Assembly (NCBI RefSeq): GCF_038446525.1
Contig: NZ_CP151792.1
Location: 2,542,001-2,606,000 of the forward strand
Source of the DNA: Methanolobus sp. ZRKC5
GTDB taxonomy: Archaea; Halobacteriota; Methanosarcinia; Methanosarcinales; Methanosarcinaceae
Reading direction: 5' to 3'
Length of the DNA stretch: 64,000 nt
The notes beneath the pieces are model-generated. The model ran no database searches, was not told the DNA's origin, and was given only the letters and a program-made list of their open reading frames with translations. The position numbers were made by a program, and so were the translations under genes. Positions 44,128 to 55,237 of this stretch are shown one piece after another; the first letter of the stretch is position 1; every line of letters begins with the position of its first letter.

Positions 44128-44271
44128 TTACCGTATACGTATGAAAGCCTGCCCACATGATGAATAAAATCCATCCTCTTCTTTTTGAAGAGAGGATGAC
44201 TCATCAATTATTGACATCTGCAAGTGTATATCAGTATCATCTTTCTGCATCGTTCGTAGTTCTGTAACCAT
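44128..44271 (-). CDS. Possible 47-residue small protein
   Basis: An ORF on the minus strand, MVTELRTMQKDDTDIHLQMS then IIDESSSLQKEEDGFYSSCG and QAFIRIR, preceded by GAGGGT seven bases before the ATG. It is acidic, with no recognised domain. It lies in a 380-bp region otherwise without genes. The plus strand over the same stretch has an 8-bp inverted repeat CATCCTCT/AGAGGATG (44172-44198), so it may be only noncoding. Confidence 0.25.
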   Translation of the reverse strand: MVTELRTMQKDDTDIHLQMSIIDESSSLQKEEDGFYSSCGQAFIRIR

Positions 44272-44289
44272 TATTTACCCTCATTGCTC

Positions 44290-44446
44290 AAAATACCATT
44301 AATTAAATAGATAGTATAGTATACTAATAAATAATATATAAACTTTTTTTTAATCAGAGCTCTGGCTAAACGAATATGTGATATATGAATGTTGCATTAT
44401 TTTAGATAGATAGAGTACCACAATGTTTCAAAGACAGGATGAAGGC
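44290..44446 (+). promoter_or_regulatory. AT-rich promoter region of the HAD hydrolase gene
   Basis: Contains an inverted repeat TAGTAT/ATACTA (about 44313-44327) and a TATA-like AATAATATATAAAC (about 44329-44342), about 80-105 bp upstream of the next gene's start candidates. Confidence 0.4.
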
Positions 44447-45136
44447 ATGAAAGACAAAAAGATAAAAGGTGTCATTTTTGATATGGATAATACACTTTTT
44501 GATTTTGTGAAAGCTAAAGTAGCTGCCTGTACGGCCATTATAGAGTACATTGGAACAGGCGACCCTCATGAACTATTATCTTATTTTCGAAGAGAAAAAC
44601 ATGGCTTCGAAGACATTGAGAACATCAGCGATTATCTTGTAGAATACAAAGTATACTCTCTGGAGAGGTTTCATGAATGCTGCACTATATACGAGAGAGA
44701 GAAGATCAGCAGCATTGAACTTTATCCGGATGTGAAAAAGACAATGATCGACCTGAAAAGCATGGAGCTGAATATAGGTATACTCACAGATGCCGACAAC
44801 AGAAATGCAAGTAAGAGACTTAAAAAAGTTGGCTTATGCGGATGTTTTGATTCACTTTTTACCTTTGATATGACAGGATGGAAGAAACCGTCACATAAAC
44901 CTTTCATGTATGCATTAGATTCAATGGGACTTGAGGCTCACGAGACACTTTTTGTAGGAGACAGCCTCATGCGGGACATTGGGCCTTCAAAACAGCTTGG
45001 AATGCTGGCAGTCCACGCAATATATGGCGACTGTAATCCTTCAGTCGATAGCCAGCTTGTAGAAGAAATACCAGACCATGTGATCAATAAGTTCAGGGAC
45101 CTGCCCACTATAATTCAAAATTGGAACAAGTATTAA
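44423..45136 (+). CDS. HAD-superfamily hydrolase
   Basis: 237 residues with all four HAD motifs: GVIFDMDNTLFDF (nucleophile Asp), LNIGILTDADNRN (Thr/Asp motif II), GWKKPSHKPFMYAL (Lys) and ETLFVGDSLMRDIGPSKQLGMLAV (Asp pair). A helical cap lies between motifs I and II. The substrate is unknown; phosphoglycolate phosphatase and similar enzymes share this architecture. The start may instead be ATG 44447. It ends one base before the next ATG region and is probably co-transcribed with the flavoprotein gene. Confidence 0.9.
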   Translation: MFQRQDEGMKDKKIKGVIFDMDNTLFDFVKAKVAACTAIIEYIGTGDPHELLSYFRREKHGFEDIENISDYLVEYKVYSLERFHECCTIYEREKISSIELYPDVKKTMIDLKSMELNIGILTDADNRNASKRLKKVGLCGCFDSLFTFDMTGWKKPSHKPFMYALDSMGLEAHETLFVGDSLMRDIGPSKQLGMLAVHAIYGDCNPSVDSQLVEEIPDHVINKFRDLPTIIQNWNKY

Positions 45137-45137
45137 T

Positions 45138-46346
45138 ATGACAGAATATGACGTTGTTGTCGTCGGAGCCGGACCCATTGGCTCTACGGCTGCAAGATAT
45201 GCCGCAATGAATGGTGCACGAACTCTGATGGTTGAAGACCACCCATTTATAGGAAGCCCCGTTGGATGTACAGGACTCCTAAGTACAAGGGCAGTCAGTG
45301 AATGTGACATAAAACCATCGGAGGATTTTGTATTTAATTCCGTAAGAGGTGCCTTTGTGCATCCAATGAACGGATCATGCCTCCCCATAGATGGTAAAAA
45401 GACGAAGGCATACGTTGTTTCCAGAAAGATATTCGACCGCCGCTTAGCTGCAATGGCACTTGAAGAAGATGTTGACCTCTGGCTGAACTCAAGGGTCAAT
45501 GCTGTCGAAAAAGCAGACGGAGAACAAAGGGTGTCAATAGTCAGAAATGGGCAGCTTGAAACCATTAAAACAAAAGTGGTCATCGGCGCAGACGGTGTTC
45601 GCAGCAAGGTTGCAAAGATGGCTGGACTTGGAAATGTTACTAAAGTATTGTCAGGGATACAGACAGAAGTGCCTTACTGTTCAGATGATACTGATTTTGT
45701 AGAATTATTCGTGGGCTCACAGGCACCTGGTTTCTTTGCATGGGCGGTTCCTGTGGACGAGAATATATCACGCATAGGAATGGCAATTGACCCCAGACAC
45801 AAAAATGCTACGGTGGCAAAGCAGCTACTAGATAACCTGTTGACAAATAACTCTCACATTGCCTCAAGATATGGCAGAGGGAAACTTGACCTTGTGATGG
45901 GCGGAATACCACTTGGACCACTTGAGAAAACATATTCAGATGGATTACTTGTAGTAGGAGATGCTGCCGGTCAGGTTAAGCCCACATCCGGTGGGGGAAT
46001 ATACACTGGTGCAGTCTGTGCGAAAATTGCAGGAGAAATTGCTGCAAAGGCTGTTGTTGAAGAAGATAATTCTGCGAATTTCCTTTCAGAATATGACAGG
46101 AGATGGCGGGCTAAAATTGGAAAAGAGCTTGCCATGGGAATGAGAATTCACCGCTTCATCGACGGTCTTGAAGATAGTGAATTCGATGACCTTATAGGTT
46201 CGATGAACAATCCCGCTATACTTGACACCATTACACGCTACGGGGATATGGATCATCCCTCAATACTCATAAAGAAAATGCTGCACCCTTCAAGATCGGT
46301 GCATATGTTTAAGGTATTCCGTGCATTTGCAAAAGCTGTTCTTTGA
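45138..46346 (+). CDS. Geranylgeranyl reductase-family FAD oxidoreductase
   Basis: 402 residues. The FAD N-terminal fold is DVVVVGAGPIGSTAARYAAM, followed by NGARTLMVEDHPFIGSPVGC and TGLLS; GADGVRSKVAKMAGL and LLVVGDAAGQVKPTSGGGIYTG are the second FAD contacts. The family saturates isoprenoid chains of archaeal lipids (digeranylgeranylglycerophospholipid) or menaquinone-type side chains. Several paralogues are normal in this order, so the exact substrate, lipid or methanophenazine, is not known. Confidence 0.9.
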   Translation: MTEYDVVVVGAGPIGSTAARYAAMNGARTLMVEDHPFIGSPVGCTGLLSTRAVSECDIKPSEDFVFNSVRGAFVHPMNGSCLPIDGKKTKAYVVSRKIFDRRLAAMALEEDVDLWLNSRVNAVEKADGEQRVSIVRNGQLETIKTKVVIGADGVRSKVAKMAGLGNVTKVLSGIQTEVPYCSDDTDFVELFVGSQAPGFFAWAVPVDENISRIGMAIDPRHKNATVAKQLLDNLLTNNSHIASRYGRGKLDLVMGGIPLGPLEKTYSDGLLVVGDAAGQVKPTSGGGIYTGAVCAKIAGEIAAKAVVEEDNSANFLSEYDRRWRAKIGKELAMGMRIHRFIDGLEDSEFDDLIGSMNNPAILDTITRYGDMDHPSILIKKMLHPSRSVHMFKVFRAFAKAVL

Positions 46347-46362
46347 ATGAAAAGCACTCAGC

Positions 46363-46875
46363 TTAATAGATGCTGACACCTTTGACAGAATCCAGTTTTA
46401 GTAGTTCTTCCACAATGCTGCCTGGAACCTTAGTATCTGTTATTATAGTGAGTTTTGCCTCGGCTACAAAGAAAGGATCATCCGATACTGCTTGCCTGAT
46501 ACTGATATTGTGCCTTGCTATAACTGTGGATACCTCAGAGATTATGCCTTTATGAGAAGCATCGTCAGGAGAGATTATAACGACGCCCTGCCCCATAAGA
46601 GGTGCCACATCACGAAGGAAAGGTATCGACCTTACATTCTGGAATATCTTCTTTAGCAGTTCATCGGAAAGTATTACCTCAGTAGTTGAATCCACAACGC
46701 GCCGGTCAACGCCTGCTTCCCTGGCAAGCTGTGTATGGGCTATCTCTATTGCACCAGAGGTAACCTTACCATCATCATTTACCTGAAAACCACGTTCAAA
46801 AAGGATCTTTAATACCTTTTGCTGGGCGGGGTATTTTTCGAACTTACTGAGTAATGTGCTCCACATATTAACCAT
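46363..46875 (-). CDS. ACT-domain amino-acid metabolism regulator (COG2150-like)
   Basis: 170 residues. The N-terminal half has a winged-helix-like region (EIAHTQLAREAGVDRRVVDSTTEVIL) and the C-terminal half is an ACT domain (QGVVIISPDDASHKGIISEV, then STVIARHNISIRQAVSDDPF and a KLTIITDTKVPG strand). ACT domains bind amino acids. It is divergent from the LeuA-family synthase at 47130, a possible target. The promoter appears leaderless (TTTAAAT before ATG). Confidence 0.85.
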   Translation of the reverse strand: MVNMWSTLLSKFEKYPAQQKVLKILFERGFQVNDDGKVTSGAIEIAHTQLAREAGVDRRVVDSTTEVILSDELLKKIFQNVRSIPFLRDVAPLMGQGVVIISPDDASHKGIISEVSTVIARHNISIRQAVSDDPFFVAEAKLTIITDTKVPGSIVEELLKLDSVKGVSIY

Positions 46876-47017
46876 GTAATCATTTAAATTATAAAGATTT
46901 ACGGTTAAGTTTATGCGGTGCAGACTAATTAAACATACAAAAATTCCTAAAGAAAAGACATTTTAAGTATGAGGTCGTTTATGATAGTCTGCAATTCATC
47001 TTTCAATAGAGATAATA

Positions 47018-47099
47018 ATCCGGAGTAAAATCACTTTTTGATGTGATTTTAGAATATTGATATTAGCTCATTTCTACAATTTATCATAAACTCCGGGAT
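47018..47099 (+). promoter_or_regulatory. Possible structured 5' leader upstream of the LeuA-family gene
   Basis: CCGGAGT (47020-47026) can pair with ACTCCGG (47090-47096), enclosing a hairpin AAAATCAC/GTGATTTT (47027-47034 and 47043-47050). It lies just upstream of the start at 47130 and could be a cis-acting RNA element. No known riboswitch core is recognised. Confidence 0.35.
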
Positions 47100-47129
47100 C
47101 TTTACGATTTACACCAAAGGAGGCATTTA

Positions 47130-48485
47130 ATGAAAATATACAAGGATTATGAAGACCTTCCTAAAATAAAATTGCCACTTGGGCAAAAGGTTTCTATCAG
47201 CGACAGCACAATCAGGGACGGGGCACAGATGCCTGGTATTGTGATGAAAAGCCAGCAGAAATTTCAGATATACAATTACTTGCATGATATAGGAATTGAG
47301 AAGCTTGAGACATTCGTCTATAACGATAGAGACCGAAAAGCTATCAAGCTCATGATGGATCAGGGATATGAATTCCCGGAGATCACCGGATGGGCACGTG
47401 CAAACCCTGCTGATATTGACATGGTCCTAAACATTGACGGAATCGAAGAAACAGGTATACTCATGTCAGTTTCTGACCCACATATCTTTGATAAGATGGG
47501 ACTCCCAACCCGTGAGGCAGCAGAGGAAAAATACCTCAATACGCTTCAGTATGCAGTAGACCATGGTCTTCGTACAAGGGCACATATTGAGGATATGACC
47601 CGTGCCGATAATTATGATTTCACATTCCCCTTAATTGAGAAGATAATGGACATTGACCCGGATTGTACCATACGCATATGTGATACTATCGGATTTGGTA
47701 TACCATTCATTGGTGTTGACGAGCCATTTGGAATACCAACCATTGTGAAACACCTGAAAGATGATCTCAATGTCAAGAATATCGAGACACACTGTCATGA
47801 TGATTTTGGTCTGGCTGTTGCTAACTCCATCTCAGGGTACTGGCACGGTGCCAACTGGTCAAACGTAACTTTCCTGGGAATCGGAGAAAGAGCAGGCAAT
47901 GCAGAAATGGAAAAGCTCCTTTTGTTCCTTGCAAGACGTATAGAAGGATTTGACAAATATAACCTTGAATCCCTGGTCGAGTTTGCGAAATTCATGGAAA
48001 GGGAGATTGGTATTCGCATCCCAAGAAACAAGTCTGTTATCGGGAAAAACGTATTTGCCCACGAATCAGGCATCCACTCTGCAGGTGTTATCAAAAACCC
48101 ATTCACATACGAACCCTATCCTCCTGAGATCGTTGGTGGAAAGAGGATATTCCTCATAGGTGATTCATCCGGTATCGAGGTATTAAGATACAAGGTACAG
48201 GAAACACTGAACGAGCTGATGGAAGTACAAATCGAGATCGGTAAAAATGACAAGCGCCTACGCGCTATCCAGGCAGACATACAGAAGCTCTATAATGACG
48301 AGAAAAGAGTTTCCTGCATATCTGATGAAGAGATCATGGCTTACGTGAAGAAGTACTTCATGTTCAACTCCATAGTAAGTAAGGATATGCACCGCAACGA
48401 TGAGGATGATGAGAACGGTGACAATGAGCCTGAAACGGACACCCTCGGTAATACGAAAGCTCGTATGCATGATATTGTAGACTAA
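47130..48485 (+). CDS. LeuA/homocitrate synthase-family acyltransferase, possibly Re-citrate synthase
   Basis: 451 residues of the HMGL-like/DRE-TIM superfamily. The entrance motif is ISDSTIRDGAQMPGIVMKSQ (S-D-S-T-x-R-D-G-x-Q), and the metal pair is in IETHCHDDFGLAVANSISG (HxH). GERAGNAEMEKLLLFLA and the late FAHESGIHSAGVIKNP are typical. It has no C-terminal LeuA allosteric domain; instead an acidic tail (NDEDDENGDNEPETD) ends the protein. The divergence from ordinary isopropylmalate and homocitrate synthases and the 451-residue length fit the Re-citrate synthase group, but this is unproven. SD AAAGGAGG precedes ATG 47130. Confidence 0.8.
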   Translation: MKIYKDYEDLPKIKLPLGQKVSISDSTIRDGAQMPGIVMKSQQKFQIYNYLHDIGIEKLETFVYNDRDRKAIKLMMDQGYEFPEITGWARANPADIDMVLNIDGIEETGILMSVSDPHIFDKMGLPTREAAEEKYLNTLQYAVDHGLRTRAHIEDMTRADNYDFTFPLIEKIMDIDPDCTIRICDTIGFGIPFIGVDEPFGIPTIVKHLKDDLNVKNIETHCHDDFGLAVANSISGYWHGANWSNVTFLGIGERAGNAEMEKLLLFLARRIEGFDKYNLESLVEFAKFMEREIGIRIPRNKSVIGKNVFAHESGIHSAGVIKNPFTYEPYPPEIVGGKRIFLIGDSSGIEVLRYKVQETLNELMEVQIEIGKNDKRLRAIQADIQKLYNDEKRVSCISDEEIMAYVKKYFMFNSIVSKDMHRNDEDDENGDNEPETDTLGNTKARMHDIVD

Positions 48486-48530
48486 AAAGAAATCATACAA
48501 GCACAAGCAATTGTGTTTGTAACTTATAGA

Positions 48531-48552
48531 TATGGTGGAGATTTCCACCATA
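48531..48552. terminator. Bidirectional hairpin between convergent genes
   Basis: Perfect 9-bp stem TATGGTGGA/TCCACCATA with loop GATT, followed by a T-rich run. It lies between the LeuA-family gene and the leftward DUF1508 gene. Confidence 0.6.
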
Positions 48553-48578
48553 CAATTATTTTACTATCAAAAAAGAGT

Positions 48579-48773
48579 TTACTCGGTTCCTTCCGGATCC
48601 TTGATCTCAATTATATCCACCACAGGGGCATTCTTTTTTACTGATTCTATCCCATGCATACAACTGGCTTTGTTTGAATATGCCTGGCCCACTGCGATTA
48701 CTTCTCCGTTTGGAGCTTTTAGTCTGAACCTGTATTTTCCAATCTTGTCTGTGAACACTTCGAATTTTGGCAT
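48579..48773 (-). CDS. DUF1508 (YegP-like) small protein
   Basis: 64 residues matching a single DUF1508 unit: FEVFTDKIGKYRFRLKAPNG, then EVIAVGQAYSNKASCMHGIES and a VKKNAPVVDI strand. Escherichia coli YegP has two such units. The function is unknown. AAGGAGAAAGTGATAAAATG gives a strong RBS. Confidence 0.88.
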   Translation of the reverse strand: MPKFEVFTDKIGKYRFRLKAPNGEVIAVGQAYSNKASCMHGIESVKKNAPVVDIIEIKDPEGTE

Positions 48774-49067
48774 TTTATCACTTTCTCCTTTAGTACAAAA
48801 TCGGGAAAATATACACTAACAATATTCTCCCCCAATAAACATTAGAGGTATCTATAAAAAAAGTTTGTGACTTTATGCGCTTTGTCCGAAAAATCGATTT
48901 GACGTGCTTGTAAAAAGTTTATTTTTTACGAAAGCACATATTGAGCATCATTGTATTTCAAATATTATTGAAACCGTTACCTTTAAATATAGACTCATCA
49001 ATTATATATTATTGGTTTTGTAGGCATAATCCAATACCGTGCAAATGAGTTTCTGGAGATATTAAAT

Positions 49068-49201
49068 ATGGTAAAGATGAAATGTTCGAACTTGAATTCG
49101 AATCCCACGGATACCGTTGTCCAGGATCGTCATTTGGATTGAGACTTGCTTGGACAGCTATGGAAAAACTTGGTGAATCAAAAGCAAAAAGAGGATATTA
49201 A
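49068..49201 (+). pseudogene. Short FmdE-like ORF with a probable one-base frameshift
   Basis: GGAGAT lies before ATG 49068, but the conserved frame is +2 relative to it: DEMFELEFESHGYRCPGSSF, then [20 protein letters not shown], ending at TAA 49199-49201. One extra A in the TAAAG tract would restore M-V-K-D-E-M-F. The HGYRCPG segment resembles the N-terminus of the following FmdE-like protein (HGHRCPA), but nothing follows. It may be a truncated copy, a sequencing error or a real 40-residue peptide starting at ATG 49082. Confidence 0.4.
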
Positions 49202-49202
49202 A

Positions 49203-49802
49203 ATGATTAATGTAAATGACTATCTTGAAACAGGATTTAATTTTCACGGCCACAGGTGTCCTGCTATGCCGCTTGGAATGAGAGCCGGAGCTGCTGCTAT
49301 GAACGTACTTGGCGTTGACAGATCAAAGGATAAAGAGCTTTTCATGATCGCAGAGACAGGAAATGATCATGCAGCTGGGTGTTTTGTTGATGGCCTTATG
49401 ACTATCACTAGTTGTACTTATGGGAAAAGCAATATTGAGAAGACTTACCATGGTAAAATGGCTTTTACACTCATCGATACCATTAATCAAAAGGCAGTCA
49501 GAGCATATATAAAGCCTGAATTCTTTGGAAACATGCTAAAATCTCCGTTTGTTGAACAGAGAAAAATAGGTGTACCGCCACAGAACATTGATGCTGAGAT
49601 TGCTGAGCCATTGATTAACAAAATACTAACCATACCTGAAGAAAACTTCTTAGTTATTGGCCCTGTTTTTGATTATCAGTTTGAAAAGAAAAAAGGGGTT
49701 TTTGATACAGCATTGTGTGAGGAATGTGGTGAACGTACATTTACTCATAAATTGCAGGATGTTAATGGCAAAACACTTTGTAAACCCTGTGCTGACAAAT
49801 AA
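49203..49802 (+). CDS. FmdE-like formylmethanofuran dehydrogenase subunit E family protein
   Basis: 199 residues from ATG 49203, with AGAGGA upstream. The FmdE/GAPDH-like N-terminal fold has [20 protein letters not shown] and [24 protein letters not shown] with conserved His and Cys residues, and a C-terminal zinc ribbon has two CxxC pairs (CEECGERTF...CKPC). Family members accompany molybdenum or tungsten formylmethanofuran dehydrogenases, though the exact role is uncertain. No fwd gene is adjacent. Confidence 0.88.
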   Translation: MINVNDYLETGFNFHGHRCPAMPLGMRAGAAAMNVLGVDRSKDKELFMIAETGNDHAAGCFVDGLMTITSCTYGKSNIEKTYHGKMAFTLIDTINQKAVRAYIKPEFFGNMLKSPFVEQRKIGVPPQNIDAEIAEPLINKILTIPEENFLVIGPVFDYQFEKKKGVFDTALCEECGERTFTHKLQDVNGKTLCKPCADK

Positions 49803-49955
49803 AAAATACAAATAAATGGCAATCGCAAAATATTTACGTATGTTCGACGGCAAAATAGTCTGATAGCCATGTTTGGAAAAAGTGTATAAGCTGTAGGTGC
49901 AATTGCACCTACCATTTTAACATAATATACTGATGTAAAGTCTGGAATTGATCAT

Positions 49956-50714
49956 ATGGATATTATTGTAATTGCCGTTATTGTCTTTTTTTTAGCTGTT
50001 ATATTTTCAATGCTTGGCCTAGGTGGTTCCTTGGTATATGTGCCCCTATTTTACTGGCTTGGTATTGATATGCTTATAGCAATACCTACAGCATTGCTTC
50101 TCAATGGTATAACTGCCAGTTCAGCAGCAATCACGTATTACAGGAAAAAAATGATAGACTTGCAAATGGCAGCTCCTTTTATATTAGCTTCTACTATAGG
50201 AGCACCAATTGGCGCTTATTTTACTAAGTTTATCACCATTGAAACATTATTGTGGATACTCAGTACTGTGTTGATTTTTGCCGGAGCACGCATGTTATTC
50301 TCTGGAAAAAAAAATGCAGATGCTCAATTATCAGCCACTTCTATCAATAAAAGAAAAAGCTTCGCCATTGGTATTTCATTTGGTTTTGCAATTGGTGTTA
50401 CTGCAGGACTTCTTGGAGTAGGTGGAGGTATATTCATTGTCCCCATTTTAATAGCAATTGGTTATGAAACAAAACGTGCTTCTGCCACATCAGCTTTCAT
50501 TGTATTGTTCTCCTCTTTCTCAGGGTTCTTTGGTCATCTGACCACAGGACATCTGGACATGAATCTCATGATATATACAGCTATAGCTGCATTTCTAGGA
50601 GGACAGGTCGGTTCTTATTTAATGCACAGCAAAATGAAATCAGAAACAATCAAACAGATGTTTGGTGTGGTTTTGTGGATAATGGCCATCAAAATCGTTT
50701 ATGGATTGATATGA
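49956..50714 (+). CDS. TSUP-family transporter (TauE/SafE type)
   Basis: 252 residues with about eight membrane helices. Two internal repeats each contain a G-x-G-G-x-x-x-x-P motif: MLGLGGSLVYVPLFYWLG near the start and GLLGVGGGIFIVPILIAIG in the middle. The family exports sulfite, sulfoacetate or similar anions. A single gene with no partner; sulfur transport is a reasonable guess given the sulfite reductase cluster in the same window. Confidence 0.9.
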   Translation: MDIIVIAVIVFFLAVIFSMLGLGGSLVYVPLFYWLGIDMLIAIPTALLLNGITASSAAITYYRKKMIDLQMAAPFILASTIGAPIGAYFTKFITIETLLWILSTVLIFAGARMLFSGKKNADAQLSATSINKRKSFAIGISFGFAIGVTAGLLGVGGGIFIVPILIAIGYETKRASATSAFIVLFSSFSGFFGHLTTGHLDMNLMIYTAIAAFLGGQVGSYLMHSKMKSETIKQMFGVVLWIMAIKIVYGLI

Positions 50715-50871
50715 TTTTGTGTGGGTAGCATAGGATTTTCGTGTATTATTCACCTATGGATGATACAAAATTCATAAACTATAGCACAAATGAAAAACTA
50801 AAAAGACCAACTATCCAATAATCAAAAAAGTGAATATTCCTAGGTGAAATAAAAAAAATAGCTGAGATGAA

Positions 50872-51132
50872 TCACTTCATCTCAGCTTCGACGTACTTTG
50901 CAATTGCATCGGTCATTTCGCTCAGTTTTGCGTTACCGCCGATGTCATAGGTTACATACTTGCCTTCGGAGATGACCTTCTCGGTTGCTGCGAAGATTGC
51001 TTTTGACTGCTCTTTCTCACCAAGATAATCAAGCATCCATGCGCCTGCAAGGATTGTTGCAACAGGGTTGACCTTGTCCTGACCTGCATATTTTGGTGCT
51101 GAACCGTGTGCTGGTTCGAACATTGCATTTAT
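50872..51132 (-). pseudogene. 3' remnant of host isocitrate/isopropylmalate dehydrogenase
   Basis: The C-terminal 86 residues of an NAD(P)-dependent decarboxylating dehydrogenase: INAMFEPAHGSAPKYAGQDK, VNPVATILAGAWMLDYLGEK and EGKYVTYDIGGNAKLSEM. The frame continues a few codons into foreign sequence and then hits a stop. Its matching N-terminus is at 53768-53839, on the same strand, about 2.6 kb away; the middle of the protein (about 250 residues) is gone. Confidence 0.88.
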
Positions 51133-51263
51133 GGACAGAGAACTCCTGCAGTTATACGGAAACGTTCTTTGACGGAATCCACATCACGAAAACTGACGAT
51201 TTCATGATAGAAGACGCATCTGTCTTCCCAACCCAAGCAGAAGCGGAAGCTTTAGCTCCCTAA
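51132..51263 (+). pseudogene. 3' fragment of a foreign gene (donor flank)
   Basis: 43 codons on the plus strand, WTENSCSYTETFFDGIHITK then TDDFMIEDASVFPTQAEAEA and LAP, ending at TAA. It has no start because it begins at the junction with the host gene. It converges on the bacterial-type terminator at 51288 and is followed by the icd gene on the other strand, so it is probably the end of the gene next to icd in the donor. I do not recognise the family. Confidence 0.6.
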
Positions 51264-51287
51264 TCACATTGCTTATTTAGATACTAA

Positions 51288-51313
51288 AAAGCCCCGCCCT
51301 AAACCGGGGCTTT
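51288..51313. terminator. GC-rich bidirectional intrinsic terminator of bacterial type
   Basis: A perfect 9-bp stem AAAGCCCCG/CGGGGCTTT with an 8-nt loop, an A-tract on one side and a T-rich run on the other. It sits between convergent genes. It is unlike the AT-rich hairpins elsewhere in the window and supports a bacterial origin for this segment. Confidence 0.85.
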
Positions 51314-51334
51314 CCTTTTGTTTCCACAATAAAA

Positions 51335-53767
<2,433 letters not shown>

Positions 53768-53839
53768 CTACTTAAGCATTGCTTCTACAAAATCAGGTCC
53801 AATTCCATCGCCTTTTATAACTGCTGCTGATTTTGTCAT
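53768..53839 (-). pseudogene. 5' remnant of host isocitrate/isopropylmalate dehydrogenase
   Basis: ATG 53839 opens 23 codons, MTKSAAVIKGDGIGPDFVEA then MLK, before TAG 53768-53770. KGDGIGP is the N-terminal substrate-loop signature of the dimeric IDH/IPMDH family. It pairs with the C-terminal remnant at 50872-51132. Confidence 0.88.
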
Positions 53840-54062
53840 ATTTTAACCTTCTGAATAATCATATAAATAATAGATAAAGAGCAAATTGCTTTATTGACGA
53901 CCCCATTATATATATGTCATACCCAGCAGGGAAACAAAAATAGAAATTTCCTGAACATTAGGCAAGAACATATTGAATGACATTGTCAAAGAAATGATAA
54001 TATTTAGCAGTTTGACTGGAAAAATGCAAAAGCAAATATAAGAAAATAGAGTTGTACGCGAT
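53840..54062 (-). promoter_or_regulatory. Promoter region of the disrupted host IDH gene
   Basis: AT-rich 223-bp space upstream of the remnant start. TATTATTTATATG (on the minus strand, near 53860-53872) is TATA-like. It may now drive the transferred icd gene by readthrough. Confidence 0.35.
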
Positions 54063-54296
54063 TCATTTCGAATTGATATATCCTGTGCTCTTTGCTAAAT
54101 TTAATAACCTTAAAATAGTGACGGAAAAGATAAAGGTAAAACCAAGCAAAACAACTACAAGAACAATAGCCCTTTCTAAAGACACATCTGTATAGAACAG
54201 CATAACAGAAGCAATGGATATAATGATAATCTGCCCAAGCAACGAAAGCAAACTGAGCCAGACATACCTGTACTTTAAGAACATTCCTAGATTCAT
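54063..54296 (-). CDS. Small membrane protein with two predicted helices
   Basis: 77 residues, MNLGMFLKYRYVWLSLLSLL then GQIIIISIASVMLFYTDVSL and ERAIVLVVVLLGFTFIFSVT. Two membrane helices (about 14-34 and 43-64) are joined by a short loop. The family is unknown. Its 5' region lacks a clear RBS and a leaderless message is possible. An overlapping longer ORF in another frame (54004-54321) looks less protein-like. Confidence 0.55.
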   Translation of the reverse strand: MNLGMFLKYRYVWLSLLSLLGQIIIISIASVMLFYTDVSLERAIVLVVVLLGFTFIFSVTILRLLNLAKSTGYINSK

Positions 54297-54394
54297 CAGG
54301 TAATATTGATATCGAAGCCATTTATAGATAATTACCCTATAATTTTGAAGTGCGATACAGTATCATTTTACATAATGGTAACATATATCTATAT

Positions 54395-55237
54395 ATGACA
54401 CAAAATTTTCCTATCACCGACGAGCACATGCACATAGACCTGCGGGCTAAGGGACTAAAAGCGGTCAAAGAGTTCCAGAATAATGGTGGAACACACATTT
54501 TTCTTGTAATGAAACCAAGCTGGACCCTTGGTATTAAGGTTACAAAACCTGAAGACCAGATCGCTGTCTTTGATGAAACTGTTGATATTTCCCGCCAGAT
54601 CAATGAAACGGGCGTTACCTCATTCCCTGTGCTTGGAGTTCATCCGGCTGAGATCACAAAGCTAATCGAATATATGGATCTCGCAAAAGCTGTTGAGACC
54701 ATGAAAGGCGGACTGGAAATTGCAGCCGGCTATGTGGATAAAGGACTTGCTGTGGGACTCAAGAGTGGCCGACCGCATTACCCGGTGAGTCCGGAAGTGT
54801 GGGGTGCTTCAAACGAAGTCATGGAATATGCATTCACGCTTGCAGCTGATCATGACTGTGCTGTTCAGCTTCATACTGAAACTGTGGAAGAACCGGAACT
54901 GATTGACATAACGCAGCGTGCTAAAAAAACTGGCATCAAACTTCACAAGGTAGTAAAACACTACGCACCACCACTTGTTGATGTTTGTGAAAGACTTGGA
55001 ATATTTCCCGGAGTGCTAGCAGGCAAAGGTGCCATTGAAGAAGCACTGCAGCAGGGTACCCGGTTCATGATGGAAACTGACTATATCGATGACCCCGAAA
55101 GACCAGGAGCAGTACTCGGACCTAAAACAATACCACGAAGAACATTGAAACTTGCAGAACAGTTCGGAGAAGAACCTTTCTGGAAGATCCATAAGGAGAA
55201 TCCGGAACTGGTCTACGATGTTGATATTGAGCTTTAG
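54395..55237 (+). CDS. TatD-family metal-dependent hydrolase (COG1099-like)
   Basis: 280 residues from ATG 54395 (MTQNFPITDEHMHIDLRAKG). The HxH metal motif is DEHMHID; other ligands are in GVHPAE, AVQLHTET, KVVKHYAPP and METDYIDDPERPG. TatD-like enzymes are phosphodiesterases or deoxyribonucleases; this archaeal subgroup is uncharacterised. TATATATCTATAT directly precedes the ATG, so a very short leader is likely. Its stop overlaps that of the convergent glycerate kinase gene by four bases. Confidence 0.9.
   Translation: MTQNFPITDEHMHIDLRAKGLKAVKEFQNNGGTHIFLVMKPSWTLGIKVTKPEDQIAVFDETVDISRQINETGVTSFPVLGVHPAEITKLIEYMDLAKAVETMKGGLEIAAGYVDKGLAVGLKSGRPHYPVSPEVWGASNEVMEYAFTLAADHDCAVQLHTETVEEPELIDITQRAKKTGIKLHKVVKHYAPPLVDVCERLGIFPGVLAGKGAIEEALQQGTRFMMETDYIDDPERPGAVLGPKTIPRRTLKLAEQFGEEPFWKIHKENPELVYDVDIEL

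Noticed and set aside
54004-54321. 105-codon minus-strand ORF overlapping the small membrane protein
   Set aside because: Its translation is rich in Cys, Tyr and Phe without pattern, whereas the overlapping 77-residue frame has two clean hydrophobic helices.
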